The notes: a model not told the origin generated them from the sequence alone. A stretch of 64,000 bases of DNA from an uncultured Chitinophagaceae bacterium (GCA_936908745.1 CAKZFX010000015.1:1-64000), one strand, 5' to 3'; shown: positions 27,158-37,403, counted from the stretch's first letter. Translations and numbers: made by a program.

Positions 27158-30100
27158 TTATTTCTCTATCCCTACTTTTTTAATCGCATCTCTTCCATAG
27201 AATACAGGGAAGTACATCAGTTCCGCCTTTGCCGGGTTCATTGTGTATTGACCTGTATAGCGTGGTTCTAATTCTATTGTATAGGTATATTTTCCTTTTT
27301 TGAGTTGTTCGGCAAAAATCACCACTTTGTCACGGAAGTATTCACGGTATTCATTCCATCCTTTTTGTTTGTTGCCAAAAGTGCAACCAGCGGGCACCGG
27401 AATTTCGAGTTGCACATATTCCGCATCTTTTAAAACGTCCACTTCCAGCTTCAGGATTGCTTTCTCACCGGCTTTTAAAATGGCTATGGTTTCCCCTTTT
27501 TTGTTTTCAAAAGTTGTTTTCAAACGAAAGTTGCTGTCCACCACGTTGGGCGCAGGATTAAATACCTGCTGGTAAGCCGTAAAGTAAACCATGCCGCCGC
27601 CTTCTTTTTTAATGGTCATGCTATTGGATGAAGGTTTTGTTTTAACAGCAAATGGGAATTTATTAATCAGCATTGTTGTGTCACCCGTGATTGTCAGTTT
27701 GGGTTTGGCCGTAAACTGCTGATTTGTTTTCAATATATCCGGCAGGATGGCAGCGAGGATCGTAGCAGATTCTACCGTATTGCGCCAGTAACCTTCTTTG
27801 CGTTGCTCAATAAAGTATTGAAGCATTTGCTTTTGCTCTGCGCCATAGGTTTGCATATTGCCCAATGTTCTATAAGCCAGCACGGTTGTAGCAATATCAT
27901 TACGGCTCCACCAATATCCTTTTTCTCCCCAATGCAGCCCGCCAAATATCGTGGTCACTTTTTTATTCATCAGCGTTTGCAATTCTTTTTCATAGTTCAT
28001 TTTTTGTTTTTGCATTACTGAAAGCATTTGCCATTGCTGGTGTTGTTTGAGCGAATCAAACACCAGGCGTTTCATAAAGCTTCCATAGTCCAAATCATGA
28101 CCAGCTTCGCTTAAGGTATATAAGCTTTCAAGCAAGTCTGTCTTGTCCATCTTTGGCAGTTGGTTGTTCAGGAATAATAAGGAGTTACGGATATTGGTTT
28201 CCAGCAAAGCGTCTCCCCGCATTGCCAATAAGGCCCTCGTAATGTAGTTTGTAATCGTAATGTTCAACCGGCTGCCTTCCCACCAGCCCCAGCCGCCATC
28301 AAACAGTTGCCCTTTCTGCACTTTTGCCAGCAGTTTGGCTATTTCTTTATCGCCTTTGAATTCCTGTTTCAACGCTTCCCTGATTTTTTTCTCCATCAGC
28401 AAACCCGTCAGTTTGGAAGCGGTTTGTTCCATACAGTAGTAAGGATAGTCCTTTAGGTGATTGATTTCATCGAGCAATACATCCAGTGTATTGTTTTGCG
28501 CATAGATCTTCACCTCGCCTGCACCCGGCAGGAATGCGATGGTGATTGTCGTATCCGACTCCAGTACATTAAATTGTCCAACGGTTTCCATCGTTCCCTT
28601 ACGAAGCACCGGAATTTTGCGCTGCTCACCATCAGCAAAACCATTGGCCGCTTTTAAACTGAATTTAGCAGACAGCGTATCCGTTCCTGTTGTTGTCAAT
28701 GGCAGCTCACTGATGGCCGCATCATTGGCTTTCAGCGTCTCCGTTTTAGCAGCCAGTTGTCTTCCATTTATCGAAAATTCAGTTGTCGCTTCTATGGGGC
28801 TGCTGGTATAGTTTATTTTTTTACCAATAGCCATCGCAGTGTCGCCCTCGACCAGGAACTGCGGAGCAGACAATTGCGCCAATACCGGCTTGAATGACTT
28901 TACCAGTTTGGTGGCTTTGGTGATATGATGGTCTTTGTCCATACCCACCACGTAGGTTTGCCAGCTTGTAATATTATCGGGATAAGTAACGGTAAATTTT
29001 ACTTCACCGTTTTTATCGGTCAGCAGGTTGGGTTTCCAGAAAGCGTAGTCCCTGAATTCCTCCCGAAGTGCTTTGGGCGCAAAGCCTTTGGTGGTAATAA
29101 TGATCACACCATTAGCAGCCCTTGAACCATAGATAGCAACAGCGGCTGCATCTTTTAAGACCGAAGTATTCGCAACTTCAGCAGGATCAAGATCAGGCAT
29201 TTTGTCAACCGGCACTCCGTCGACAATAATTAACGGTTCAGCATTTCCAGAAAAAGAACCTGCGCCACGAATACGAATGCTTGCACTATCCGACATCCAT
29301 CCGCTACCCGCTTGCACAGTTACGCCAGATACTTTGCCCATTAATGGAGTCAGCTCCATAGCCGATACTTTGGTTACAGAATAAGCCAGTTCTTTCTTTT
29401 GTCTTGATACTCCATAACCGACAACAACCACTTCTTCCAATTGTGATGTACTTACTATCAATGCTGCATTCGCTTCTTCTGACTGGTTTTCATAAACTGT
29501 TATATTTATTTCTTTTGTTTCGTAACCAATCGCTGAAAATAACAGCACATATTTACCGGCTTTAATATTTCTTAACTGGTAGCTTCCGTCCTGCGATGCT
29601 AATGTTGCAGCATTCGAATAACCTTTAAGCATAATAGTCACATGAGGAATCGGGTTCTTTCCTTTTTTATCTGTCACTTTTCCAAATACAACGCCACTGC
29701 CTTTTTGCATGGTCATTTGGGGTGTCCGGTAAGCATCATCTTTCTTCGCTTCTTCTTCCTTTTTTTTCAAATAATTTTCATGTGCCAGGTTTCTCCGGTC
29801 AGCCTGGTCTTGCCGGATGCGGTCAACAATGGCGTTGGAAGTACTATACACGGGCTTATTTGAAAAATCAGCATCTTTAAAAAAACTCACACAATAAGTA
29901 CCTGCGCTGTCCACCTTTATATTGTCTACCTGTACATAGCGGAAATTGGCTGTCACAAGTACCACTGAATAATTCCCTTTGCTGACGCCGTATAAAACAT
30001 TTGTATGCCCCCATAATACACGATAGTCTTGTTTAACATCCTGGTTTTGCAGTATGGTGAAAACAAAGTTGCTGTCGTAAGGGGTACGAAGTTTTATTTT

Positions 30101-32989
30101 GGCAAGAGCAACTCCCCAACTGCTATAGTTACCACCTTGCTGTTCTAAAAATGGCAAAGTTGTAATTGGCCTCTCATAACTGATAACAGGCAGTTTTGCA
30201 ATCGTATCGCCCAAAGGCCATAACGGAGCACCTTTGGAACTGAGATATATTTTTTTGTCCCATGGCATAAAAGGTATTTTCTCCAACCGCACCACTTTAG
30301 GTGATACACGGTAGCGATAACCCGGTTCAAATTTGAATTTAAAATCAAAATCACCGGGTTTATAAAACTGCAGGCTGTCATTGGTAAAAAATGGCCCTGC
30401 CACATGATCTCCGTTGCTGCCCAAAAAATACGCCCGGTCATCCTGCCATACATAGCCACCATTGTTACGGCCATTATTTTCTACTCTCAATAGTTGATTA
30501 TCCAGCAACATTTTTTCTTTGTCTGTCCAATAATTCACTGTATCTCTCACCGAGAAATTGGATGCTTTGGCATTTACATCAAATACGATATCATGTTTAT
30601 AGTAAGGTTGCAGGTAAACACTGTCGGTCAAAATATATTTATCACGCAGGCGGATCATAAATTGTGCATAACCGGGAAAAACAGTGAATGCATATTGCGA
30701 ACGATCCGTCACGCTATTGGAGTAAGCCAACTGGCGGTTTACATAAATAAGATACACTTCCTGCGGCACACCATTTTCTACCGCATATACAGCAACCTGC
30801 GGCAGCACTTCCTGTATGCGTGTTTTCTCCATATGATAGTAATCAGCAGGAAAAAGAAATTTATAGTAAGCCATGGTATCAAGACCGAATTGCTTGCGCC
30901 ATCCCTGGTGTTTACCCAGTGTAAATTTTTTCCCTGCAGACAGTTCATCTGTTTCATACCAATCACGCAGGATGGGTTGCTTGCCTTTGAATTTTTGGAT
31001 ATAAGGCGGTTCAGGCACATAGATATCTTTGGCGAATTGTGAATTATAGCTGACCGCCGTAAGGTTTACACCCGGCAGTTCACGTTGCTTATAGTCTTTT
31101 ACCTTCACAGTGATCGTATCCGCCTGGCCAGGATAAACTGCATCGGCACCGCCGATTTCCGCAGAAGCAAGTTTGCTCAGCAAAGCAATATTTTCATTGC
31201 CATATTTTTGCTCGCCACCCCAATAGTATTGCCAGCGTACATAGTAAATTTTGCCCACCGGCATTTTTTCTTTCCATTGTATAGTTTCGTCTGAAGAACT
31301 CGCAGCATATACCTGCTTATCCTTATCAAACAAGCTGTAATAAACCGGGATGCCATAAGGATTGTTTAATACAAAGCCGGCCGAATCTGCCATCTGCAGA
31401 CGGCTAAAGGTCACATTGTATTGTTCATCCAGGTCAAAATCTTCATCCTCGTTTATGGCTTCTCCGTGGGCTGTATAAAAGTTATAGGTTTCGGCCATCG
31501 GGTCAATTTTACCGGCATAAGGAAATGCAACAGGTATGGAATCGGTCATTAAATCCGTTTCCATAAATCCTTTTGCCGTCACGATTTCACCGTTTTTATA
31601 CAAAGTGGCTTTTATCATTCCCTGCTCAACCCGTATATCCAGCTTTGTATTTTTTGCGAAGTATTCAACCGCCACCTCTTTTTCCTGTATTTCATTATTG
31701 CTGTTGCGGAAAACAGCCATGGCCCGTATGTCCAGGTCAGCCGCAGGAAGACTGGTTGCCGGTATCAGGAATTTTGTTTCGCCTTCCACCGCCAGTTGTT
31801 TTTCCTCCTGCCATAATGTATCAGCAACAAATACACGTTCCTTGTAAAACCCGCTGATATCTTTTGCCAGCAGCAACAGTTTCACCCTCCCATCCATCAC
31901 TGCCAGCCCGTTTGCATCTTTTGCGTTAGCAGAAAACTGTAGCGTGTCGTTGGCATAGTATTTTGGTTTCAGGCTGCTGATTGAATAAGTGGCCACTTCA
32001 TCCAGTAAATAGTCTTCAATTTTAAAGTTGCCATTCAGTATCAGCCTGTTTTTTTTGTTTTTAAATTGTAATGTATAACGGGTATCATTCGGCAAGGTAT
32101 CGCCGGTAACAAACTCATATACATAAGCACCGTTTGAAACAGGTTTAAGATCAGCTAGTTTCCTGTTTACATAAGCTCCCTTTGTGGAATAGCTCAAATA
32201 CACCTCCACAGGCTGTTTGTATTGCTTTCCCTTTTTATTCAGCAAATAGCTTTTGAATTTTACCGTATCTGATGGAAAGTATTTGGGCTTATTAAAGATC
32301 ACATAGCCTTTTCCTTCTGCCCGGTAGTTGTTTTGCTTTTTAGGACGATAACGATATCCCCTGTTGAATAGTCTCGTTATTTTATCCGGTATCCATGTGA
32401 TTATTTTCCCGGCCGTTGAACTGCGAAACCGTGCCCGCACCTGTTTTTTGACCGTCCAGTAATTTTCTCTTTCAATCGCTATTTCTGCAAAAGAAGTGTC
32501 GCCCGGCAGTTCTATGCGCACCAATGCTTCGTCCACTTTTTTCTCCTTTATAAAATAGACCCCTGCTGACTCGTTCAGTTTTGCCGGTTTTCCGTTCACG
32601 GTTACCGTTGCATTGGTAAACACATCCCCTTTATCATTCCGCAGCATCAGTTGCGGATTTACCTGGTTATTGATCACATACGACAGTACCGCACTGCGAC
32701 CATAATAACGGGCTTCAATCATAGAATCAACTACCGAAATCAACAGGTAGTTGCCGATGGGGATGGTATCATAGTTGATGTTATCGGCCGGGAAAACCAG
32801 CACAGGTGTTTGTGACAGGTAATGATCAATGGCGGGTATGCCCTTTTTAAAATATTTTTCAGCAGTATCGGCCGGAATGCGGTACAAAAAGGCCTGGTGG
32901 CTTTTTCTCCGGCTGTCTTTGAGGGGTTGCTGGGCCAATGCACAGAAAGAAAACAGGGTACAAACCAGCAAAAGAAGGGCTTTGGTCAT
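27158..32989 (-). CDS. Alpha-2-macroglobulin with embedded TonB-plug domain (A2M-2)
   Basis: 1943 residues. A Sec signal peptide ends ALAQ. MG2-like domain (YVIFNKPKYFPSDTVKFKS) lies near 230, then further MG domains. At about 1100-1175 there is a carboxypeptidase-regulatory domain (VFGKVTDKKGKNPIPHVTI...). At about 1185-1295 is a complete SusC-type plug: VVVVGYGVSRQKKE, GKVSGVTVQ, IRIRGAGSFSG, PLIIVDGVPV, VLKDAAAVAIYGSRAANGV and IIITTKG. The A2M core follows directly (REEFRDYAFWKPNLLTDKNG). Thioester CMEQ has Cys 1519, with alpha/alpha and receptor-like domains after it. No beta-barrel follows the plug, so it is not a transporter. Compared with A2M-1 it lacks the long helical N region. The plug occupies the position of the protease bait region. 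Confidence 0.92.
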   Translation of the reverse strand: MTKALLLLVCTLFSFCALAQQPLKDSRRKSHQAFLYRIPADTAEKYFKKGIPAIDHYLSQTPVLVFPADNINYDTIPIGNYLLISVVDSMIEARYYGRSAVLSYVINNQVNPQLMLRNDKGDVFTNATVTVNGKPAKLNESAGVYFIKEKKVDEALVRIELPGDTSFAEIAIERENYWTVKKQVRARFRSSTAGKIITWIPDKITRLFNRGYRYRPKKQNNYRAEGKGYVIFNKPKYFPSDTVKFKSYLLNKKGKQYKQPVEVYLSYSTKGAYVNRKLADLKPVSNGAYVYEFVTGDTLPNDTRYTLQFKNKKNRLILNGNFKIEDYLLDEVATYSISSLKPKYYANDTLQFSANAKDANGLAVMDGRVKLLLLAKDISGFYKERVFVADTLWQEEKQLAVEGETKFLIPATSLPAADLDIRAMAVFRNSNNEIQEKEVAVEYFAKNTKLDIRVEQGMIKATLYKNGEIVTAKGFMETDLMTDSIPVAFPYAGKIDPMAETYNFYTAHGEAINEDEDFDLDEQYNVTFSRLQMADSAGFVLNNPYGIPVYYSLFDKDKQVYAASSSDETIQWKEKMPVGKIYYVRWQYYWGGEQKYGNENIALLSKLASAEIGGADAVYPGQADTITVKVKDYKQRELPGVNLTAVSYNSQFAKDIYVPEPPYIQKFKGKQPILRDWYETDELSAGKKFTLGKHQGWRKQFGLDTMAYYKFLFPADYYHMEKTRIQEVLPQVAVYAVENGVPQEVYLIYVNRQLAYSNSVTDRSQYAFTVFPGYAQFMIRLRDKYILTDSVYLQPYYKHDIVFDVNAKASNFSVRDTVNYWTDKEKMLLDNQLLRVENNGRNNGGYVWQDDRAYFLGSNGDHVAGPFFTNDSLQFYKPGDFDFKFKFEPGYRYRVSPKVVRLEKIPFMPWDKKIYLSSKGAPLWPLGDTIAKLPVISYERPITTLPFLEQQGGNYSSWGVALAKIKLRTPYDSNFVFTILQNQDVKQDYRVLWGHTNVLYGVSKGNYSVVLVTANFRYVQVDNIKVDSAGTYCVSFFKDADFSNKPVYSTSNAIVDRIRQDQADRRNLAHENYLKKKEEEAKKDDAYRTPQMTMQKGSGVVFGKVTDKKGKNPIPHVTIMLKGYSNAATLASQDGSYQLRNIKAGKYVLLFSAIGYETKEINITVYENQSEEANAALIVSTSQLEEVVVVGYGVSRQKKELAYSVTKVSAMELTPLMGKVSGVTVQAGSGWMSDSASIRIRGAGSFSGNAEPLIIVDGVPVDKMPDLDPAEVANTSVLKDAAAVAIYGSRAANGVIIITTKGFAPKALREEFRDYAFWKPNLLTDKNGEVKFTVTYPDNITSWQTYVVGMDKDHHITKATKLVKSFKPVLAQLSAPQFLVEGDTAMAIGKKINYTSSPIEATTEFSINGRQLAAKTETLKANDAAISELPLTTTGTDTLSAKFSLKAANGFADGEQRKIPVLRKGTMETVGQFNVLESDTTITIAFLPGAGEVKIYAQNNTLDVLLDEINHLKDYPYYCMEQTASKLTGLLMEKKIREALKQEFKGDKEIAKLLAKVQKGQLFDGGWGWWEGSRLNITITNYITRALLAMRGDALLETNIRNSLLFLNNQLPKMDKTDLLESLYTLSEAGHDLDYGSFMKRLVFDSLKQHQQWQMLSVMQKQKMNYEKELQTLMNKKVTTIFGGLHWGEKGYWWSRNDIATTVLAYRTLGNMQTYGAEQKQMLQYFIEQRKEGYWRNTVESATILAAILPDILKTNQQFTAKPKLTITGDTTMLINKFPFAVKTKPSSNSMTIKKEGGGMVYFTAYQQVFNPAPNVVDSNFRLKTTFENKKGETIAILKAGEKAILKLEVDVLKDAEYVQLEIPVPAGCTFGNKQKGWNEYREYFRDKVVIFAEQLKKGKYTYTIELEPRYTGQYTMNPAKAELMYFPVFYGRDAIKKVGIEK

Positions 32990-33104
32990 AAACAGTTGAA
33001 TTGTAATGGTGGGATGCCGCCAGCAATGAAATTACACATCAATACCTCAGCCCCGGCATTATTTTCAGTTAATAAAAAGCCTGTTTTGCCAGCATAATCA
33101 GCAC

Positions 33105-33134
33105 TTGAAAAAAGCCGCTTCCCGCTTATCTTTG
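33105..33134 (+). promoter_or_regulatory. Promoter of aspS
   Basis: TTG (33105-33107), 19-base spacer, TATCTTTG (33127-33134): a full match to the Bacteroidota -33/-7 arrangement, 26 bases before the aspS ATG. Confidence 0.7.
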
Positions 33135-33160
33135 CGGCCTATTTTAAACATTTTACACTA

Positions 33161-34987
33161 ATGTACAGAACGCACACCTGTGGCGAGTTACGGATCGCAG
33201 ACGTTTCAAAAGAAGTTACACTGGCCGGATGGGTACAAACCGTCCGCAAATTTGGCAGCATTACTTTCGTGGACTTGCGCGACCGTTATGGCCTCACTCA
33301 ATTGTTGTTTGGTGAAGAACTGACTAAACAATTGGAAGAAAACCCGCTGGGGCGTGAGTTTGTGTTACAGGCCGTGGGCACTGTTAGCGAACGCAGTAAT
33401 AAAAATGCTAATATCCCCACAGGTGATATTGAAATCAATATCAGTTCTTTCAACATATTAAATAAGTCGGCCGTTCCGCCTTTCACCATCCAGGATGATA
33501 CGGATGGCGGCGATGATCTGCGGATGAAATACCGTTTCCTCGATTTGAGAAGAAACGCGGTAAAGAAAAATTTAGAATTGCGTTATGCCGTTAACCGTGC
33601 TGCAAGAAATTATCTGCACGGCAATGGCTTTATGGATATTGAAACGCCTTTCCTTATCAAATCAACACCGGAAGGCGCCAGGGATTTTGTGGTCCCATCA
33701 AGAATGAATCCCGGCCAGTTTTATGCATTGCCGCAATCACCGCAAACATTCAAACAATTATTAATGGTAAGCGGTTATGATCGTTACTACCAGATCGTAA
33801 AATGTTTCCGTGATGAAGATTTACGTGCCGACCGCCAACCGGAGTTTACACAGATTGACTGTGAAATGGCTTTCGTAGAGCAGGAAGATATCCTGAACAT
33901 GTTTGAAGGCATGGTGAAGTCCATTTTTAAAGAAGTAAAGAATATTGATTATACCGAAACCGTGGAACGCATGACATGGGAAGAAGCCATGTGGCAATAC
34001 GGTAACGACAAACCTGATATCCGTTTTGGTATGAAGGTTTGCAACCTGAAGTTCCCGGCGCATACATTCCCGGCAAAAGAAAACCAGTCAGCGTTGATAG
34101 ACGGTGCCGATTTCAAAGTATTTGACGAAGCGGAAACCGTTGTAGCTATCGCCTTTCCGGGCTGCAGTGAATACAGCCGTAAACAAACGGATGAGATCAC
34201 TGAATGGGTAAAACGTCCGCAGATCGGTATGAAAGGTTTGGTATTTATTAAATGCAATGCCGACGGCACTTATAAAAGCAGCGTAGATAAGTTTTACAGT
34301 GAAGAAAAGTTAAAAGCCATCGCAGATGCCAGTGGCGCCCAAGCCGGTGATTTGGTATTGATACTGGCAGGCAACGAAGAAAGAACAAGAAAAGCGATCA
34401 GTGAATTGCGTTTGGAACTCGGCGAACGTTTGGGTTTCCGTAAGGATGATGAGTTTAAATTATTGTGGGTATTGGATTTCCCGTTGTTTGAATATGCGGA
34501 AGACGACAATCGCTGGGTCGCAAGACACCACCCGTTCACATCACCGAAGCCTGCACAGATAGAAACGATGATCAATAACAACCCTGTTATTGAAAACGCC
34601 GCCGAATACCTGAAGCATCCGTATGCAAATATCAAGGCCAATGCGTATGATATGGTATTAAACGGAAATGAGATCGGCGGCGGCTCTATCCGTATTTATC
34701 AAAAAGAGTTGCAGGAAAAAATGTTTGAAGCGCTGGGCATGGATAAAGAAGAGCAGCAACACAAGTTTGGTTTCCTGCTGGGTGCGTTTGAATATGGTGC
34801 GCCGCCGCATGGTGGCATTGCCTTTGGTTTTGACAGGCTTTGCTCTATTCTTGGCGGTAGCGAAAGCATCCGTGATTTTATTGCGTTTCCGAAAAACAAT
34901 GCCGGTCGTGATGTAATGCTGGATGCGCCTGCCACGATTGATGATAAGCAGTTTACTGAATTGCAGATTAAGCTGGATTTGAAATAA
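33161..34987 (+). CDS. aspS: Aspartate-tRNA ligase
   Basis: 608 residues, full length for the bacterial type. Charges tRNA-Asp with aspartate using ATP. N-terminal OB-fold anticodon-binding domain (VTLAGWVQTVRKFGSITFVDLRD), class II motif 2 (CFRDEDLRADRQPEFTQID), the bacterial GAD-like insertion (about 290-420), and motif 3 (GGIAFGFDRL). The ATG at 33161 fits the MYRTHTCGEL opening. Two small membrane-protein genes follow closely. Confidence 0.97.
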   Translation: MYRTHTCGELRIADVSKEVTLAGWVQTVRKFGSITFVDLRDRYGLTQLLFGEELTKQLEENPLGREFVLQAVGTVSERSNKNANIPTGDIEINISSFNILNKSAVPPFTIQDDTDGGDDLRMKYRFLDLRRNAVKKNLELRYAVNRAARNYLHGNGFMDIETPFLIKSTPEGARDFVVPSRMNPGQFYALPQSPQTFKQLLMVSGYDRYYQIVKCFRDEDLRADRQPEFTQIDCEMAFVEQEDILNMFEGMVKSIFKEVKNIDYTETVERMTWEEAMWQYGNDKPDIRFGMKVCNLKFPAHTFPAKENQSALIDGADFKVFDEAETVVAIAFPGCSEYSRKQTDEITEWVKRPQIGMKGLVFIKCNADGTYKSSVDKFYSEEKLKAIADASGAQAGDLVLILAGNEERTRKAISELRLELGERLGFRKDDEFKLLWVLDFPLFEYAEDDNRWVARHHPFTSPKPAQIETMINNNPVIENAAEYLKHPYANIKANAYDMVLNGNEIGGGSIRIYQKELQEKMFEALGMDKEEQQHKFGFLLGAFEYGAPPHGGIAFGFDRLCSILGGSESIRDFIAFPKNNAGRDVMLDAPATIDDKQFTELQIKLDLK

Positions 34988-34991
34988 TAGT

Positions 34992-35504
34992 ATGCCTCCT
35001 AAATTCGCTTTATTTAAAGTCTTTAATATTGCGAGCTTGTTGATTTTGCTATTTGTAACGATAAAAATTGGCTCTACAATTACTGAAGTATCATTTCGCT
35101 TCACCAGAGATGATTGGACACCAATTGTCATCCTATTACTTGCCTTCACCAGTTATGCTGGAACAAGTTTCTGGTCGCTGCGATTTTGTCGAAAATACAG
35201 GCTACAGGAGGATATAAACCCGATAGAGAAGAATTCTGCTATTGTATTCTTTTTTTCACAGGCTATTTTTCAGTTTCTCATCCTCCTCTATTTTCCTGAA
35301 CAGTTGAAGAACATCTGGGAATATGTTCAGGTTCATTTACAAAATGGTTCATATACAAATGCGGCAATATTAGTATCACCCATGCCATTATTTTTTCTTA
35401 CCCTTTATTGCCAGGTATTATTTTTCCCTTTTATGAAAGAGATACATAACCAGTTTTTTGCAAATCAGCTAAACGATCTTGGTAAAACGGATACAGCTTC
35501 TTAG
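34992..35504 (+). CDS. Four-helix membrane protein, unknown
   Basis: 170 residues starting 4 bases after the aspS stop. About four hydrophobic segments are visible: SLLILLFVTIKIG, IVILLLAFTSYAG, FFFSQAIFQFLILLYF and MPLFFLTLYCQVLFF. No family recognised. It forms a pair with the next gene, also a four-helix protein of similar size, suggesting an inner-membrane unit of related proteins. Confidence 0.7.
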   Translation: MPPKFALFKVFNIASLLILLFVTIKIGSTITEVSFRFTRDDWTPIVILLLAFTSYAGTSFWSLRFCRKYRLQEDINPIEKNSAIVFFFSQAIFQFLILLYFPEQLKNIWEYVQVHLQNGSYTNAAILVSPMPLFFLTLYCQVLFFPFMKEIHNQFFANQLNDLGKTDTAS

Positions 35505-35525
35505 TTTTAGACAAACAAACCAACC

Positions 35526-36011
35526 ATGCCTTTAAACTGGCAATTATTCCGCATTGTTTGCCTGATACAATCAGCAATGTCTATTTATTATTTTTTCACT
35601 TCAATGACCTCTTTGTTTGAACAAGGTGGCTTGCTACACTTTTTTTCCCTCATTTGTTTTGGGCTGGTTGCCACCTTTGCTCTTTTTGCTTTTACCCTTA
35701 TTAATAGCAACTACCCGAACAAACCTGTTGCCGGTAAACAAAAATCATGGTTCAACTGGTTATTCCTGCTCGACTTTCTTGTCCTAGCTTTTTTATTCAG
35801 TATTTTCTTTTCCACTTTGAGGGATTATAAACACCTGCGTACGCTTGTGCCCGACAGCCTGATTCCTTCCGCCTGGAAATGGGTATTGGGCACCACAGCC
35901 TTAATACTGATCTTTCAATTCATTATTCTATTTGGTATGTATAGCCTGCGAAGACTGCTTTTTATCAATGCCTATAAGATCAAGCAGTTTGAATTTGAGG
36001 AAAAAGAATAA
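35526..36011 (+). CDS. Four-helix membrane protein, unknown
   Basis: 161 residues. Hydrophobic segments: FRIVCLIQSAMSIYYFF, FSLICFGLVATFALFAF, WLFLLDFLVLAFLFSIFF and ALILIFQFIILFGMY. The C-terminal tail is charged (QFEFEEKE). It lies 21 bases after a similar protein gene and converges on the serine peptidase gene, the stops being only 3 bases apart. Function unknown. Confidence 0.7.
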   Translation: MPLNWQLFRIVCLIQSAMSIYYFFTSMTSLFEQGGLLHFFSLICFGLVATFALFAFTLINSNYPNKPVAGKQKSWFNWLFLLDFLVLAFLFSIFFSTLRDYKHLRTLVPDSLIPSAWKWVLGTTALILIFQFIILFGMYSLRRLLFINAYKIKQFEFEEKE

Positions 36012-36014
36012 GCT

Positions 36015-37403
36015 TTACCAGTCTTCTTTTTGTTTTCGTTTGTAAAAAAGATAACCCAAAATACCCGCGGCAATCACCAGCATCAGCCAGAAAACATATT
36101 TACGCGGCGGCGCATTTTTATCAAGCCCTGTATCCATCCTGCTCTTGCATTGCTCACTGTAAAAATGAAGTTGCGGGTAATGTTCATTCAGCGCCTTTAC
36201 TTCTTCAAACCGCTCGCCGGCTTTGCGGAAATGTTGCTGGTAATAAAATTGCAAGCCCTCATTAAACAATTTTGAAGCCTTACTGGTGGAAGGCTTTACG
36301 CCTGCGGCTGCTATAAATTCATTCATTACCGACACCGGGATGGCAAAATTGAAACCGCTGGCAAGTGTGCCCGCATCCTTGTCAAGGCTGCCAAATGTAG
36401 CCAGCCCAACCACTTCGCCCCTGTTGTTGCAAACCGGGCTGCCACTGCTGCCATGGCTGATCACCGCATCCATCTGTATCACCGGCCAGCCATTGATCGA
36501 TTTTTTGATCGCACTTACAATACCCGTTGTCAATGTCGGTTCAATACCCGCTTCGCTGGCCAAAAATGCATTCGCCGTTACCGGGCCGGGATAGCCGAGT
36601 ACCAGCACTTCTGTGCCGATACGTGTAATGCTGTCCCTTGAAAAAGCCAGTGTGGGCAATTCGGAAATGCTGTCTATTTTTAATATCGCCACATCTTTTC
36701 CCGGCATCGCTTTTCCCTTGGTAATAATGCGGGCTTCTTTTTTAACCGTCACTGTTCCCGAATCGGTATCGGAACGGTACAATACAAAGAACTCCTTTTG
36801 CAAATCAAAAAGGATCATGGATGACAGCTGCGAATAAATAAGACTGTAAGAATTATATAAAAGGTCCCGTTGTTCATCCGTCAGCGAAACCGCCCAGGAT
36901 GATTGCAACGCGTTGATATTTTTATTGGTTACTTCCTGGAAAGTTTCCTGTATAAATTTATTACGGATAAATGCGCTGTCACGGTCAACAATATGACAGT
37001 TGGTAACCACGTAGCCATCGCCTGTTATTAAAAACCCACTTCCGTTTGCCTGCACACGACGCAACTGGCGGAAGTAATCATTGCCCGGTAAAAAGAAACG
37101 GGATGGTGATTTATACAACGCTTTTATCACCATGTCCAGCTTTTGTTCGTTGCTGTAAATATTGCCGGTGCTGTCCAATCGCTTTACAGAATCAACGAGT
37201 TTCTCAAATACCCGCTGGTTGATCTCTAAACTGTTTACATATACCGTGGCTGAAAAAACTGCCTGTACCATCACGATACCCGGCGAGTTGCGGGCATAGT
37301 TATGCTCTGCATTTATTTCCTGCGCCGACGCTTTGATGGTCAGCAGGCAACATAGTATGGCTAAAATCCTGGTCACGGCTTGTATACAATCAATTGAGGG
37401 CAT
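36015..37403 (-). CDS. Membrane-anchored trypsin-like serine protease (S1C-like)
   Basis: 462 residues. Signal peptide (CLLTIKASAQ), then a chymotrypsin fold with catalytic H137 (TNCHIVD), D237 (GKDVAILKID) and S320 (HGSSGSPV). A roughly 90-residue helical insertion sits between H and D. No PDZ domain follows; instead a short tetratricopeptide-like stretch (ASKLFNEGLQFYYQQHFRKAGERFEEV) and a C-terminal membrane helix (FWLMLVIAAGILGYLFY) ending in basic residues. Probably a periplasmic, inner-membrane-tethered quality-control protease of the DegP/HtrA relatives. Confidence 0.87.
   Translation of the reverse strand: MPSIDCIQAVTRILAILCCLLTIKASAQEINAEHNYARNSPGIVMVQAVFSATVYVNSLEINQRVFEKLVDSVKRLDSTGNIYSNEQKLDMVIKALYKSPSRFFLPGNDYFRQLRRVQANGSGFLITGDGYVVTNCHIVDRDSAFIRNKFIQETFQEVTNKNINALQSSWAVSLTDEQRDLLYNSYSLIYSQLSSMILFDLQKEFFVLYRSDTDSGTVTVKKEARIITKGKAMPGKDVAILKIDSISELPTLAFSRDSITRIGTEVLVLGYPGPVTANAFLASEAGIEPTLTTGIVSAIKKSINGWPVIQMDAVISHGSSGSPVCNNRGEVVGLATFGSLDKDAGTLASGFNFAIPVSVMNEFIAAAGVKPSTSKASKLFNEGLQFYYQQHFRKAGERFEEVKALNEHYPQLHFYSEQCKSRMDTGLDKNAPPRKYVFWLMLVIAAGILGYLFYKRKQKEDW

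Noticed and set aside
30494..31042. 182-codon ORF antisense to A2M-2
   Set aside because: Cys/His/Ile-rich shadow translation with no promoter or motif; the opposite frame carries clear domains.
27158..32989. A2M-2 as a mis-assembled fusion of an A2M gene and a susC gene
   Set aside because: The frame is continuous, the plug is flanked on both sides by A2M sequence with no barrel remnants, and the sister A2M shows traces at the same site.
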